From positions 1 through 64,000 of the forward strand of contig NZ_CP052766.1 of the NCBI RefSeq assembly GCF_002499975.2: a stretch of DNA of 64,000 bases, written 5' to 3'. Below, piece by piece: positions 17,094 to 26,038 of the stretch. The number at the start of each line of letters is the position of its first letter. The first letter of the stretch is position 1. A program made the translations under genes and the position numbers. The notes beneath the pieces were generated by a model. The model was not told the DNA's origin, made no database searches, and worked only from the letters and a program-made list of their open reading frames with translations. The DNA comes from Alteromonas pelagimontana (GTDB taxonomy: Bacteria; Pseudomonadota; Gammaproteobacteria; Enterobacterales; Alteromonadaceae).

Positions 17094-17726
17094 CTACAGC
17101 CAAACCAATTTTGCCGCGAGCCCTAAAAGTAACACCCCCATCACCCTATCCAGCCAGTATCCTTTTGATCCGATAAGATGTGCAATTTTACTGGAACTTA
17201 ATAAGTAGGAAAGAAAGCAAAACCATACACCTGTCGCTACTGATAAATAGATTCCGTACATCAATTTAATACTAAAAGGGGTATCAATATTAATGATTGC
17301 CGTAAACACCGAAAGGAAAAACAGTGTGGCTTTGGGATTAAGCCCGTTGGTGAGAAATCCCGTCCACAGGGCTTTCCTGTCAGACATTGTCGCTTTATTT
17401 TTAGTGTCGACACCCACTACTGCGGGCGAAGATGAAGGCCCGCTTCGCAATGCACCTATCGCCAGATACACCAGATAGGCGGCAGCCAGATAGCTAATTG
17501 TGCGAAATAGCCAGGGCGTGGTTTTTATCACCACACTTAATCCGATAAGAGAATAACCGACGTGCAATAAGATACCCAACCCGATACCGATGCTGGTTAG
17601 TAATGCGGCCCGGCGGCCATAAGTCACGCTGTGTCTCACCACAACAGCAAAATCCGGCCCCGGACTGGCAACAGCAACTAAGTGAATAATGGCTATGGTA
17701 ATAAATTCATCGATGTACGGTGTCAT
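17094..17726 (-). CDS. LysE/RhtB-family amino acid exporter
   Basis: Small exporter of 210 residues with about six membrane helices. It starts MTPYIDEFITIAIIHLVAV and then has the family hallmark ASPGPDFAVVVRHSV. Relatives export homoserine, threonine, leucine or similar amino acids; the substrate here is not predictable. ATG 17726 follows the stop of cobB by one base and has a GAGA ribosome site, so it belongs to the sseA-cobB transcript. Confidence 0.88.
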   Translation of the reverse strand: MTPYIDEFITIAIIHLVAVASPGPDFAVVVRHSVTYGRRAALLTSIGIGLGILLHVGYSLIGLSVVIKTTPWLFRTISYLAAAYLVYLAIGALRSGPSSSPAVVGVDTKNKATMSDRKALWTGFLTNGLNPKATLFFLSVFTAIINIDTPFSIKLMYGIYLSVATGVWFCFLSYLLSSSKIAHLIGSKGYWLDRVMGVLLLGLAAKLVWL

Positions 17727-17727
17727 T

Positions 17728-18456
17728 TTAATGTCTCGGATACTGCCACTCTTCCAGTAACTCGCGTAAAAATGCTGGCACAATTTCAGAAGCCAGCCCC
17801 TGTTTCGATTCATCAAACAAGGTTATTGTGTCACTGGGTTGCAAATTTAATTCTATGGTTCTTGCTCCGTTGTCTTTTGCCAACTGAACAAATCCTGCTG
17901 CAGGATACACTTGTCCTGATGTACCTATAGCAATGAAAATATCGGCGTTGGATAACGCACTTATAATATCTTCCATTCTCAATGGCATCTCGCCAAACCA
18001 GACGATGTTTGGTCGAAGCCGCGCTGGCGGTTTGCAACAAGGACAGTGAGTATCAGCGTCAAAGGACGTTTTCCAGACATGACTTTTCCCGCTTTGGCAA
18101 CATCGGGCAGAAAGAAGTTGACCGTGCATATGAATAACGCACTCACTGCTTGCCCGCTCATGTAAGTCATCCACATTTTGCGTTACCAAAAGAAAATTAT
18201 CACCTAAGGCCTTTTCACATTCAGCCAGCGCTATATGCGCTGCATTAGGGGCGATTTCCGGTTGCTGTAACTGCTCCCGTCGAGCGTTATAAAAACGGTA
18301 AACTAAAGCAGGATTTGTGGCAAACGCTTCAGGCGTTGCGACTTCTTCAACGCGATGTTGTTCCCACAGGCCGTTATTATCCCGAAACGTCTTTAAACCC
18401 GACTCTGCTGACACACCCGCACCGGTGAGTACAACTATCCTTGGCAATTCTCTCAC
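17728..18456 (-). CDS. cobB: NAD-dependent protein deacylase (sirtuin) CobB
   Basis: Sirtuin of about 242 residues that removes acyl groups from lysines using NAD. It has GAGVSAESG (NAD binding), TQNVDDLHERA, the catalytic His in IHMHGQL, and four zinc-ligand cysteine positions (ARCC and CPCC). The FYNARR segment carries the Tyr and Arg that class III sirtuins use to bind succinyl-lysine, so desuccinylation is likely besides deacetylation. The start is GTG 18456 because a strong GGAGG lies six bases before it, just at the stop of sseA. Confidence 0.93.
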   Translation of the reverse strand: MRELPRIVVLTGAGVSAESGLKTFRDNNGLWEQHRVEEVATPEAFATNPALVYRFYNARREQLQQPEIAPNAAHIALAECEKALGDNFLLVTQNVDDLHERASSECVIHMHGQLLSARCCQSGKSHVWKTSFDADTHCPCCKPPARLRPNIVWFGEMPLRMEDIISALSNADIFIAIGTSGQVYPAAGFVQLAKDNGARTIELNLQPSDTITLFDESKQGLASEIVPAFLRELLEEWQYPRH

Positions 18457-18457
18457 T

Positions 18458-19288
18458 TTATACCTCCACCGGATATTGCGTATTTGCCCCCCACTCTGCC
18501 CATGAACCATCGTACACGCTCACCACTGTCGCGCCGCTCAGTAAAGCGGCAACGCCAGCAATGCAGGCTGTAACACCCGAACCACAACTGCAGATAATTG
18601 GCTTACTTAAGTCCACGCCCGCTTGTGCAAAAGCGTCTTTAAGCGTCCTCACCTTTTTAAACCGCTGATTTTTCAATAATTCCGTAAACGGCACATTGTA
18701 CGAACCCGGTATGTGCCCTCGACGAACGCCAGCCCTCGGTTCCGGTACTTTTCCACTGAACCTGTCACGACTACGCGCATCCACAATCTGTGTGGCTGAG
18801 CCTAATGACGCTTCCACTTCGCCAGCGCCAACAAACCAGTCAGCTTCAGGCTGAGGTTCGTAAAAACGATTGTGTCCCGGCACTGCAGAGCCCGGATTAA
18901 TGGGTAACGCAGCGGCCTTCCACGCCGGTAAACCGCCATCAAGAATCTTCACATTTTTATGACCCAGCGCTTTCAACAACCACCACACGCGGGGCGCTGA
19001 ATAAATACCGTGGTTATCGTAAACCACTACGGGTGTATCGATGCTTAAGCCAATGTGCCCCAGATGAAGCGCCAGCGTGTCAACGCCGGGGAAAGTATGA
19101 GGTAAAGACGATGAGGGATCGCTTCCTTCACTATCAATATCAAAATTAAATGTATTAGGCAAAAAATCGGATTGATGATTGTCAGCGGTACCATTAATCG
19201 GATCTTTCATCAATGCACGAAGTATCATCAGCGGTTCCTGCACTAACGCCTGCTGTAATTCAGCCACTGAAATTAATGCGGTTTTCAT
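18458..19288 (-). CDS. sseA: 3-mercaptopyruvate/thiosulfate sulfurtransferase
   Basis: Two-domain rhodanese of 276 residues. The active-site loop CGSGVTA near the C-terminus matches E. coli SseA and favours 3-mercaptopyruvate as donor. Other family marks are VVVYDNHGIYSAPRVWW, ILDGGLPAWK and RRGHIPGS. ATG 19288 (MKTALISV) has an AAGG ribosome site; the longer frame reaching 19345 lacks support. cobB and the LysE-type exporter follow without gaps, which suggests one transcript. Confidence 0.93.
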   Translation of the reverse strand: MKTALISVAELQQALVQEPLMILRALMKDPINGTADNHQSDFLPNTFNFDIDSEGSDPSSSLPHTFPGVDTLALHLGHIGLSIDTPVVVYDNHGIYSAPRVWWLLKALGHKNVKILDGGLPAWKAAALPINPGSAVPGHNRFYEPQPEADWFVGAGEVEASLGSATQIVDARSRDRFSGKVPEPRAGVRRGHIPGSYNVPFTELLKNQRFKKVRTLKDAFAQAGVDLSKPIICSCGSGVTACIAGVAALLSGATVVSVYDGSWAEWGANTQYPVEV

Positions 19289-19341
19289 AGCGATAACCTT
19301 ACGTAAGGTGGGATATATGTAGTTAAAAGCCAATAATATTG

Positions 19342-19376
19342 CCAATCCATAGCGATGAGTTCTGACTATGGATTGG
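19342..19376. repeat. inverted repeat upstream of sseA
   Basis: Perfect 10-base arms CCAATCCATA and TATGGATTGG with a 15-base loop, about 55 bases before sseA. Arm sequence and size resemble the 11726-11753 repeat. Confidence 0.6.
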
Positions 19377-19503
19377 TATAATACGAAGATTCGGTGAAAA
19401 AATATAGCCAGTCTTTTTTTGTGTACGCACTGCTCCCGTCCCTCGTTTACTCATCGTCAGTTGGCGTACGGGATTTTAATCTTTGTTTAAGGGTAAAGTA
19501 GGC

Positions 19504-19527
19504 AAAGCGCTCAAGTCTGAGCGCCTT
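19504..19527 (-). terminator. probable terminator of the CocE-like gene
   Basis: Seven-base stem GCGCTCA/TGAGCGC with a 4-base loop just past the stop of the minus-strand gene. Only a short T-run follows on the minus strand. Confidence 0.5.
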
Positions 19528-19534
19528 ATTCCTG

Positions 19535-21430
19535 TTATTTGCTCAGCACATCAAAGGCGATGTGGCTGGGAAACTCGGTATTATGATAAACCTTATGTTG
19601 CGCACGCACATAATCTTTAGGCGTGGCATTAAAAATGTTATCAACATAATTTTGCGGGTTTCTGTCCAGAAACGGAAAAATACTGCTTTGGATTTGAATC
19701 TGCAACTTATGACCGCGTTTGAAATTATGCAGCAGATCATACAGCTCAAATTTAACCAGCGTCGGCTTATTTGGGGTAAAGGGTTCAGGCGCACTGAAGC
19801 TGTTTCTGAACCGACCACGCATTATACCCCAGCGAACCAACTCATGACGATTACCCGTTTTAGCATCCATTTCATTGGAGTTTTCATCGACACCTGGAAA
19901 TACATCAATAATTTTGACCACAAAATCAGCAGCCGATTGATCAGTAGATACCCACAGCGATGCCTCTACCGGCCCCGCGATGGTCATGTCTTCTTCCATT
20001 TCAGGTGAGTTAAATACCAATACGTCTGGGCGACGCGCGGTAAAGCGCTGATCTTCTGCCATATAAGGACGATCCCAGCCACGGCTAATATTGGCCGAAT
20101 GAGGAACGGGCTTGTTAGGATCGCTTACATAATCAGAAAACCCTTCTTTGACCATTGGTTTACTGTTACCTAATTTTTCTTCGCCCTGGAAGTATAAGGT
20201 TTCATTGTGGGTATTTTTTGGCGGCCACTGTGCAAAGGTACGCCAGCGATTCGCTCCGGTTTCAAATACGGTAGCTTTGGCGTTATAGCTATCATTGGCA
20301 GATTCACGAAGGTGTTGCTCAAAGAAAGGTAACAACACGTTGTCCTGAAACCAGATACTGGTTTCAAAGCCAAACTGTGCCTCACCCAGGTTTGTTCCCT
20401 TATCCCGAATCCATTGACCGTGGTACCAGGGCCCCATTACGATTTGGACATTCTTTTTCTTGTTGCCATCAGACATTTTTTGATAAGTAGCAAGTGGACC
20501 GTACAGATCTTCGGTATCATACCAGCCGCCCACAATCATCACTGCGGGTTTAATATCGTTCAGGTGTTGTAATACATTGCGTGCCTGCCAATAATCATCG
20601 TAATTGGGATGCTGCGTCAGCTCGTTCCAGAACGGCCGTTCACCCTTAAAGTACTTTTTATCTACATTAGAATGCGGCCCCAGGTTTTTGAAAAAATCAT
20701 AGCCGTCAGGCGTCTGCAATTCGTTTTCTCCCTTGGCGCGAAAAGGAAACACGCCCTCGCGAGGTTTATCAAAAGAATCAAAGAATAAAAAAGCCATGGG
20801 CGTAGAGAATGCGCCATTGCGATGAAAGTCATCAAAGAACCAATCGGCAATGGGCGCCTGCGGTGAAATGGCTTTCAGCGCCTTATGGCTGTTGATAGCC
20901 GACACCGAAGTGTAATAGCCAGGGTAGGAAATGCCCCACATCCCTACTTTACCATTGTTGCCGGGTACGTTTTTCACCAGCCAATCAATAGTGTCATAAG
21001 TGTCGGTGGCATCATCAACCGCATCCTTGCCGCGTGTGTAGGCGTCCTGGGGACGCATATTCACAAACTCCCCTTCCGACATTTGCTTTCCACGCACGTC
21101 CTGAAAAACAAAAATGTAGCCTTTTTCCTCAAACTTTTGGCTTGGCCCCAGGCGGGTTTTGTAATCCGAAGTTCCGTAAGGCGCGACGCGATAAGGCGTG
21201 CGCTGCATCAACATCGGGTATTTTTTTGAACTGTCGTAGGGAATGTACACTGAGGTAAACAGCTTTTTGCCGTCACGCATGGGAATGTGGTATTCGTATT
21301 TAGCATAATGTGAGCGGATATATTCGGCCCGTTTATCTTGGCTCTCTGCCGCCGCACTAAAAGCGCTTAGCGTAATTATTGCAAAAGCTAGCAGCCACTG
21401 CCCCGCAATTTTAACTTGAAGTCGTCGCAT
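19535..21430 (-). CDS. CocE/NonD-family serine hydrolase (X-Pro dipeptidyl-peptidase type), exported
   Basis: 631 residues with a signal peptide (GQWLLAFAIITLSAFSAAA). The alpha/beta-hydrolase domain has the nucleophile motif GMWGISYPGYY, and the C-terminal jelly-roll domain includes EASLWVSTDQSAADFVVKI, as in S15 X-Pro peptidases and cocaine-esterase-like enzymes. It is likely a periplasmic esterase or acylase/peptidase; the substrate is unknown. It stands alone, divergent from the acyltransferase gene, with a hairpin after its stop. Confidence 0.9.
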   Translation of the reverse strand: MRRLQVKIAGQWLLAFAIITLSAFSAAAESQDKRAEYIRSHYAKYEYHIPMRDGKKLFTSVYIPYDSSKKYPMLMQRTPYRVAPYGTSDYKTRLGPSQKFEEKGYIFVFQDVRGKQMSEGEFVNMRPQDAYTRGKDAVDDATDTYDTIDWLVKNVPGNNGKVGMWGISYPGYYTSVSAINSHKALKAISPQAPIADWFFDDFHRNGAFSTPMAFLFFDSFDKPREGVFPFRAKGENELQTPDGYDFFKNLGPHSNVDKKYFKGERPFWNELTQHPNYDDYWQARNVLQHLNDIKPAVMIVGGWYDTEDLYGPLATYQKMSDGNKKKNVQIVMGPWYHGQWIRDKGTNLGEAQFGFETSIWFQDNVLLPFFEQHLRESANDSYNAKATVFETGANRWRTFAQWPPKNTHNETLYFQGEEKLGNSKPMVKEGFSDYVSDPNKPVPHSANISRGWDRPYMAEDQRFTARRPDVLVFNSPEMEEDMTIAGPVEASLWVSTDQSAADFVVKIIDVFPGVDENSNEMDAKTGNRHELVRWGIMRGRFRNSFSAPEPFTPNKPTLVKFELYDLLHNFKRGHKLQIQIQSSIFPFLDRNPQNYVDNIFNATPKDYVRAQHKVYHNTEFPSHIAFDVLSK

Positions 21431-21778
21431 GAGTTTTTCCTTATTATTTTATAAAAGCCGACGCTTTACCGTGGAATATGAGCAAAATCAGGTTGTCGCC
21501 AATACGCACGTCAGGATAAAAAAGCCTCGGTAAGACTGAACCTACCATTTCGCTATCGCTGACTCAATTTGTCGTGTGCTCACTCGTTGAATTCTTAGGT
21601 TAAAACGCGCTTCTACCTCAATTTAAACAAAGCGCTCACTTTCTTACAGTTAATGATCTTAATTCCTTTAATTGCCGTTTTGGGTTTCTGATCAGCAACA
21701 TTAACTTTTACCAGCAGTCGCTAAGCTTTTCTTATGTGAGGAGCCTTCCAGAGCTGCTTGCAAAACAACACGGAATTT
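21431..21778. other. intergenic region between divergent hydrolase and acyltransferase genes
   Basis: About 350 bases that should hold the promoters of both genes. I see no strong promoter pair, repeat or RNA gene in it. Confidence 0.4.
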
Positions 21779-23749
21779 ATGAAGTATAGAAGCGAAATAG
21801 ATGGCTTGAGAGCCCTCGCCATTCTCCCGGTAGTCTGGATGCATGCGGGTCTACCTGGGGTAAGCGGCGGCTATCTTGGTGTGGATGTATTTTTTGTAAT
21901 CAGCGGCTTTTTGATTACCTCTATCATCACCACTGAAATTCAGCAAAATAGCTTCTCATTACTTACATTCTATGAGCGTCGGGCGCGCAGAATTCTGCCG
22001 GCGTTAGTCGCAGTTATTTTCGCGACGTCAGCGGTTATTCCTGTCATTACTGTTGCCCCGAAAACGCTGCTCGATTACGGTGCCAGCGTCGTCAGTGTGG
22101 TGGTATTTGCCTCCAACTTTTTCTTTTGGCAAACATCAGGTTATTTTGGTTCTGCGTCTGAGCTCTCGCCGATGCTTCATACCTGGAGCCTGGCGGTCGA
22201 AGAGCAGTATTATATTTTCTTCCCGTTACTTGCCATGTTAGTCCTGCCCCAGGGAAAGCGTTTATTCATTGCGTTACTGATTGTAATTTTACTGGTAAGT
22301 ATTACTTTAGCCCAAATCATGGCTGTTACCGCGCCTATTCCAAATTTTTACTTGCTTCCCAGCAGAGCGTGGGAACTTATGGCGGGCGCTTTAGCCAGTT
22401 TTCTCATAACCAGCAATGGTGTGAAGAACGTTAAACCTCTTCTTGCAAACCTACTAGCGCTGGCAGGTATGCTGATGGTAATGCTGAGCTATCTTACATT
22501 TACCCCAAACACACCGCACCCATCCATGCTGACAGCCGTTCCTGTTGCAGGGGTAGTATTGATGTTGTTATTCGCCAGACAATATAACCTTGCCGCGACG
22601 ATATTATCCGTTAAAGCATTTACCTTTATCGGGCTGATGAGTTATAGCCTATACCTGTGGCACCAACCCGTTCTTGCGCTTGCCAAAATTTATTACGGCG
22701 AGCATTTATCCACTTCAGCTAAAGTTGGGTTAATTGTCCTTACTTTTGGGGTTAGCGCCCTCTGCTGGAAATACGTAGAATCGCCTTTTAGAAACAAGCA
22801 GGTCTACTCACGTCGGCGTATATTTTCTCTCAGTGCAGTGTCTTTATCCGTGGTGCTACTTGCCGGGCTGCTCTATCAGCAAAATGTGTCCGTGCGGAAG
22901 CTTTTTCAACCACACGATATGTACCGCTATGAACTGCTACAGGTGGCTGGCGAGTCCCACAGTCATCAGGATATGTATGAACAGGCGTGCAAATTCTGGT
23001 CGCCTGAATTTTCTCCCGCTTTCATAGCCCGATTTAAAGAATGTGCAAAACGCTTCGACCAAGGGATAATGATACTTGGCGGTAGCCATGGTATGGATCT
23101 TTACAACGCTGTGGCGAGAAACAGCGAAAACCCGTTTGTGGTCAGCGTTTCCCGAGGCTCCTGTCGCGCTCACAAATACAATGGTAATCCCAAAGATATT
23201 CCTCATTGTCAGTACGAAGATTTTAAAACCTTTGCACAGGAATACGCGGAAAACTTGTCAACGGTGGTGTACACCCAAACCCCCGATCGCCTGTTTGCCC
23301 ATAATGACATGTTCAGTTCAAATTCTACTGAGGTCTTAGGCGAATACATCGACCAGATCGTGAGTTATCTTGATACCCTACAAAAAAGTTATGATCTTAA
23401 CGTCATTATGATTGGAATGTTACCGCCAATAAAAGTACCTCCCTTCTACTGGGATTACAACGTGCCGCTTGAGCAGCAAGCTAAAAGTAATGTTTCTGCA
23501 AATGCGGTGGCGTTAGTTAAAACAGTAGATACTTTATTGCGTAGCAAACTCGCTGCAAAAGACATTACTTACGTGACTAAGATGGATGCTTTTGCGCTGA
23601 ATCTGCCAGACGATCTTATTATTGATGGCAACATTACGTATTCCGATAACCGTCATCTCAGCACGAAAGGAGAGGAAATATTCGGTAAGCGGCTGATGAC
23701 GCATCTATATAAAAAGGGATTTGCGGATTTTAAGCCGGTTAGCCAATAA
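21779..23749 (+). CDS. OafA/YrhL-type acyltransferase with SGNH domain
   Basis: Membrane acyltransferase of 656 residues that probably O-acetylates a cell-surface polysaccharide. The N-terminal acyltransferase-3 domain (about residues 1-340, some ten helices) opens with YRSEIDGLRALAILPVVWMHAG and has GVDVFFVISGFLI. The C-terminal periplasmic SGNH hydrolase-like domain shows GGSHGMDLYNA (block I) and SDNRHLS (catalytic Asp-His). ATG 21779 is preceded by CGGAA; an upstream TTG at 21758 is less likely. No O-antigen genes are adjacent. Confidence 0.92.
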   Translation: MKYRSEIDGLRALAILPVVWMHAGLPGVSGGYLGVDVFFVISGFLITSIITTEIQQNSFSLLTFYERRARRILPALVAVIFATSAVIPVITVAPKTLLDYGASVVSVVVFASNFFFWQTSGYFGSASELSPMLHTWSLAVEEQYYIFFPLLAMLVLPQGKRLFIALLIVILLVSITLAQIMAVTAPIPNFYLLPSRAWELMAGALASFLITSNGVKNVKPLLANLLALAGMLMVMLSYLTFTPNTPHPSMLTAVPVAGVVLMLLFARQYNLAATILSVKAFTFIGLMSYSLYLWHQPVLALAKIYYGEHLSTSAKVGLIVLTFGVSALCWKYVESPFRNKQVYSRRRIFSLSAVSLSVVLLAGLLYQQNVSVRKLFQPHDMYRYELLQVAGESHSHQDMYEQACKFWSPEFSPAFIARFKECAKRFDQGIMILGGSHGMDLYNAVARNSENPFVVSVSRGSCRAHKYNGNPKDIPHCQYEDFKTFAQEYAENLSTVVYTQTPDRLFAHNDMFSSNSTEVLGEYIDQIVSYLDTLQKSYDLNVIMIGMLPPIKVPPFYWDYNVPLEQQAKSNVSANAVALVKTVDTLLRSKLAAKDITYVTKMDAFALNLPDDLIIDGNITYSDNRHLSTKGEEIFGKRLMTHLYKKGFADFKPVSQ

Positions 23750-23765
23750 GGATAATCCAGTTGAG

Positions 23766-23791
23766 CCAGCAGCTTTGCCATAAGCAGCTGG
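23766..23791. terminator. hairpin between convergent genes
   Basis: Imperfect ten-base stem starting CCAGCAGCTT around a 6-base loop, placed where the acyltransferase and HPP genes converge. T-runs are poor, so its efficiency is uncertain. Confidence 0.4.
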
Positions 23792-23806
23792 CGAATAAAT
23801 CGTCTC

Positions 23807-24754
23807 TCAACCGCATTTTTGCCAAAAGGAATCTTTTTTCACCACCTGGAACTTCGCCCATGCACGAAACTCCTCAACATTGCATGTTTCTATATTGCCG
23901 ATAGTCGTGCCGGCTACCCGTTGAAAAGTGACTTGTCCAGCGTGTTTAGCAGTGGCTTTTGTGCGGTGCAACACTTCACGAACAGACCAGTCTTTTCCCA
24001 ACTGTCCGTTGCTGTAAAAAGCATTTACCTTAATCTCTTTGGGATGAATCACTTCTTTTTCTGCGTTGAGTTTAGCCAGTTCAAAAAGCTCTACCCAGCT
24101 CTCTTCAGTAATATCAATGTAGGAATCATGTTGATTAACTGCGGCGATAAAATCTTCAAGGGTTATCTCTGATTTCCGTTGGCTAGGTTCCACACGCTGT
24201 ACAGTGTGCGTTAAGTGAAAAAGGTGTACGGGATACAAGCGCCACTTGAAAGGATAATTCAGAATAATTGCCAGTAACACCATGATCACCGCACTGAACA
24301 ACACAGGAAAAAGAATGAATAGATACCCTAAATGCTTTACGCCATCCCCACCAAGTACCGCAGTGAGTGCGGTGGCCCCCCCAGGAGGGTGAATGCACTT
24401 AAAATAGTTCATAAAGAAAATTGCGCCGCCAACAGCCATGCTGGCAGCCAGCAGCGGCGAGTGGATATAGTTACTACACACCACACCGACCAGCGCACTC
24501 ACGACGTTGCCACCAATGACCGGCCACGGTTGGGAAAGCGCACCATGAGGTACGGAAAAAAGTAGAACCGCGGTGGCAGCAATGGGAATAAGAACAAAAC
24601 AGTCGGCAAAGATATAGGCATTTTGCCCAAAACTTAGTCCTGCAAAATATATCAGGCCAATGGCTACCATGCCTGTCGCACCAGCCACAGCTTTTTCTTT
24701 GGCTGAAGTCGTTCCGCGTCCCAGTCCCATATAGTGTTTAAGTTCGGTAAACAT
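23807..24754 (-). CDS. HPP-family membrane protein with a C-terminal soluble domain
   Basis: 315 residues. The N-terminal half is an HPP domain with four to five membrane helices and the defining motif CIHPPGGATALTAVLGG. From about residue 185 a soluble region of some 130 residues follows (SEITLEDFIAAVNQHDSYIDITEESW). This is not the tandem CBS domain often fused to HPP proteins, and I do not recognise it. Some plant HPP proteins transport nitrite; the bacterial role is not established. It is divergent from the LysR gene, with 177 bases between. Confidence 0.82.
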   Translation of the reverse strand: MFTELKHYMGLGRGTTSAKEKAVAGATGMVAIGLIYFAGLSFGQNAYIFADCFVLIPIAATAVLLFSVPHGALSQPWPVIGGNVVSALVGVVCSNYIHSPLLAASMAVGGAIFFMNYFKCIHPPGGATALTAVLGGDGVKHLGYLFILFPVLFSAVIMVLLAIILNYPFKWRLYPVHLFHLTHTVQRVEPSQRKSEITLEDFIAAVNQHDSYIDITEESWVELFELAKLNAEKEVIHPKEIKVNAFYSNGQLGKDWSVREVLHRTKATAKHAGQVTFQRVAGTTIGNIETCNVEEFRAWAKFQVVKKDSFWQKCG

Positions 24755-24931
24755 AACCTGTTAGTCTTTCCGCAATTTTGAGAGATTCTTATGTATGTGA
24801 ATTAGAGCCTGACGTTATCGGATCAACGCCTTTTAGCAGCCGCGGCAGTGTAGCAGGCCTTCTAAATGAGGAATAATGAATATTAATGCTTTATAATATT
24901 CGATATTTTGATATTAAAAGACATAATTGTT

Positions 24932-25810
24932 ATGGATATTCATCTTGCGCAAACTTTTATTGCAGTTGCCCAATCCGGTAGTCTGATTGCCGCCGCTAAG
25001 GCACTGCATGTCTCCCAAACTACTGTCACCGCGCGGATAAAAAATCTGGAAACACAGCTTCGGTGTACGTTACTGATCCGCAACCGAAGTGGCGCCCACT
25101 TGACCGAAAATGGCCAACGTTTACTCCCCTATGCCCATCAAATGATACAAATATGGGAGGCAAGCAAGCGAGATGTGCCTGCGCCCTCTGAAACATCAGA
25201 GGTACTGACCATTGGCTGCGAGCAAAGCCTGTGGAATCCTTTATTATCAGCATGGGTGAGCGTTATCTGTCGGTCTTTTCCAGATATTGCGCTGCGCACT
25301 ATTGTGGCAGAATCTGATCGGCTCAATCGCGATATTAAAGCCGGATTCATCGATATCGCGCTGGTTCATTTGCCAGCGTACGCCACTAATGTGTGTGTTG
25401 AGCACCTTTTGGATGAAAAGCTGATCATGGTGACATCGCGGTCTGCCAGGACGCGGTCTGCCAGGATGCGGTCTGCCAGGCTACCTGCAGACGAATATGT
25501 TTACGTTGATTGGGGGCAGGAATTTGCGGAGCAACACGACGCTGCATTTCCTGAGCTCATCCAAAGTCGCATTTACTTTAATTTCGGTCCCGCTGCGCTT
25601 CAATATATTCTGAAAGAAGGCGGAAGAGGCTATTTCAGAACGCGCGTGGTAAATCGCCATCTGAATTCCCAGGATCTTCACCGGGTAGTGGATACGCCTG
25701 AATTTTCCTATCCTGTCTATATTCTTCACCGCAAAGCGCCGACAGAGACGGTAATACTGTGTGTTGAGAAACTGCGCAATCTCGCCAAATCGGAAAGTAA
25801 TTGGTTCTAG
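24932..25810 (+). CDS. LysR-family transcriptional regulator with a repeat insertion
   Basis: 292 residues. The N-terminal winged helix-turn-helix is clear (SGSLIAAAKALHVSQTTVTARIKNLETQL), followed by a substrate-binding domain that includes YVYVDWGQEFAEQHDA. In the effector domain a 45-bp stretch (25437-25481) consists of three 15-bp repeats encoding RSART, RSARM and RSARL, a very basic insert between two beta strands. Its target is unknown; LysR genes often control the divergent neighbour, here the HPP gene. ATG 24932 gives the normal LysR N-terminus. Confidence 0.9.
   Translation: MDIHLAQTFIAVAQSGSLIAAAKALHVSQTTVTARIKNLETQLRCTLLIRNRSGAHLTENGQRLLPYAHQMIQIWEASKRDVPAPSETSEVLTIGCEQSLWNPLLSAWVSVICRSFPDIALRTIVAESDRLNRDIKAGFIDIALVHLPAYATNVCVEHLLDEKLIMVTSRSARTRSARMRSARLPADEYVYVDWGQEFAEQHDAAFPELIQSRIYFNFGPAALQYILKEGGRGYFRTRVVNRHLNSQDLHRVVDTPEFSYPVYILHRKAPTETVILCVEKLRNLAKSESNWF
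25437..25481 (+). repeat. 15-bp tandem repeat, 3 copies, inside the LysR gene
   Basis: CGCGGTCTGCCAGGA occurs twice exactly and a third time with two changed bases. It is in frame and adds Arg-Ser-Ala-Arg units. Confidence 0.95.
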
Positions 25811-26038
25811 GGTGGATAAATTCGTTAGAAGGAAAAAGCCATCATGTAAAGCATCTTTTACGGAAGCGAACACGGAAAAACATTCAACGGTTCTAAAGTT
25901 TAAAGCGTGCAAGAACGATAACGTCATACTGTCGCACTTTTCATCTTAATCTCTTTTGGCATATTTCAAAACCTTAGCTATTTATTATATTAGAACTGTC
26001 TTACCTGATTTGGCAGTAGCTTTTTTACAGGATACCCA

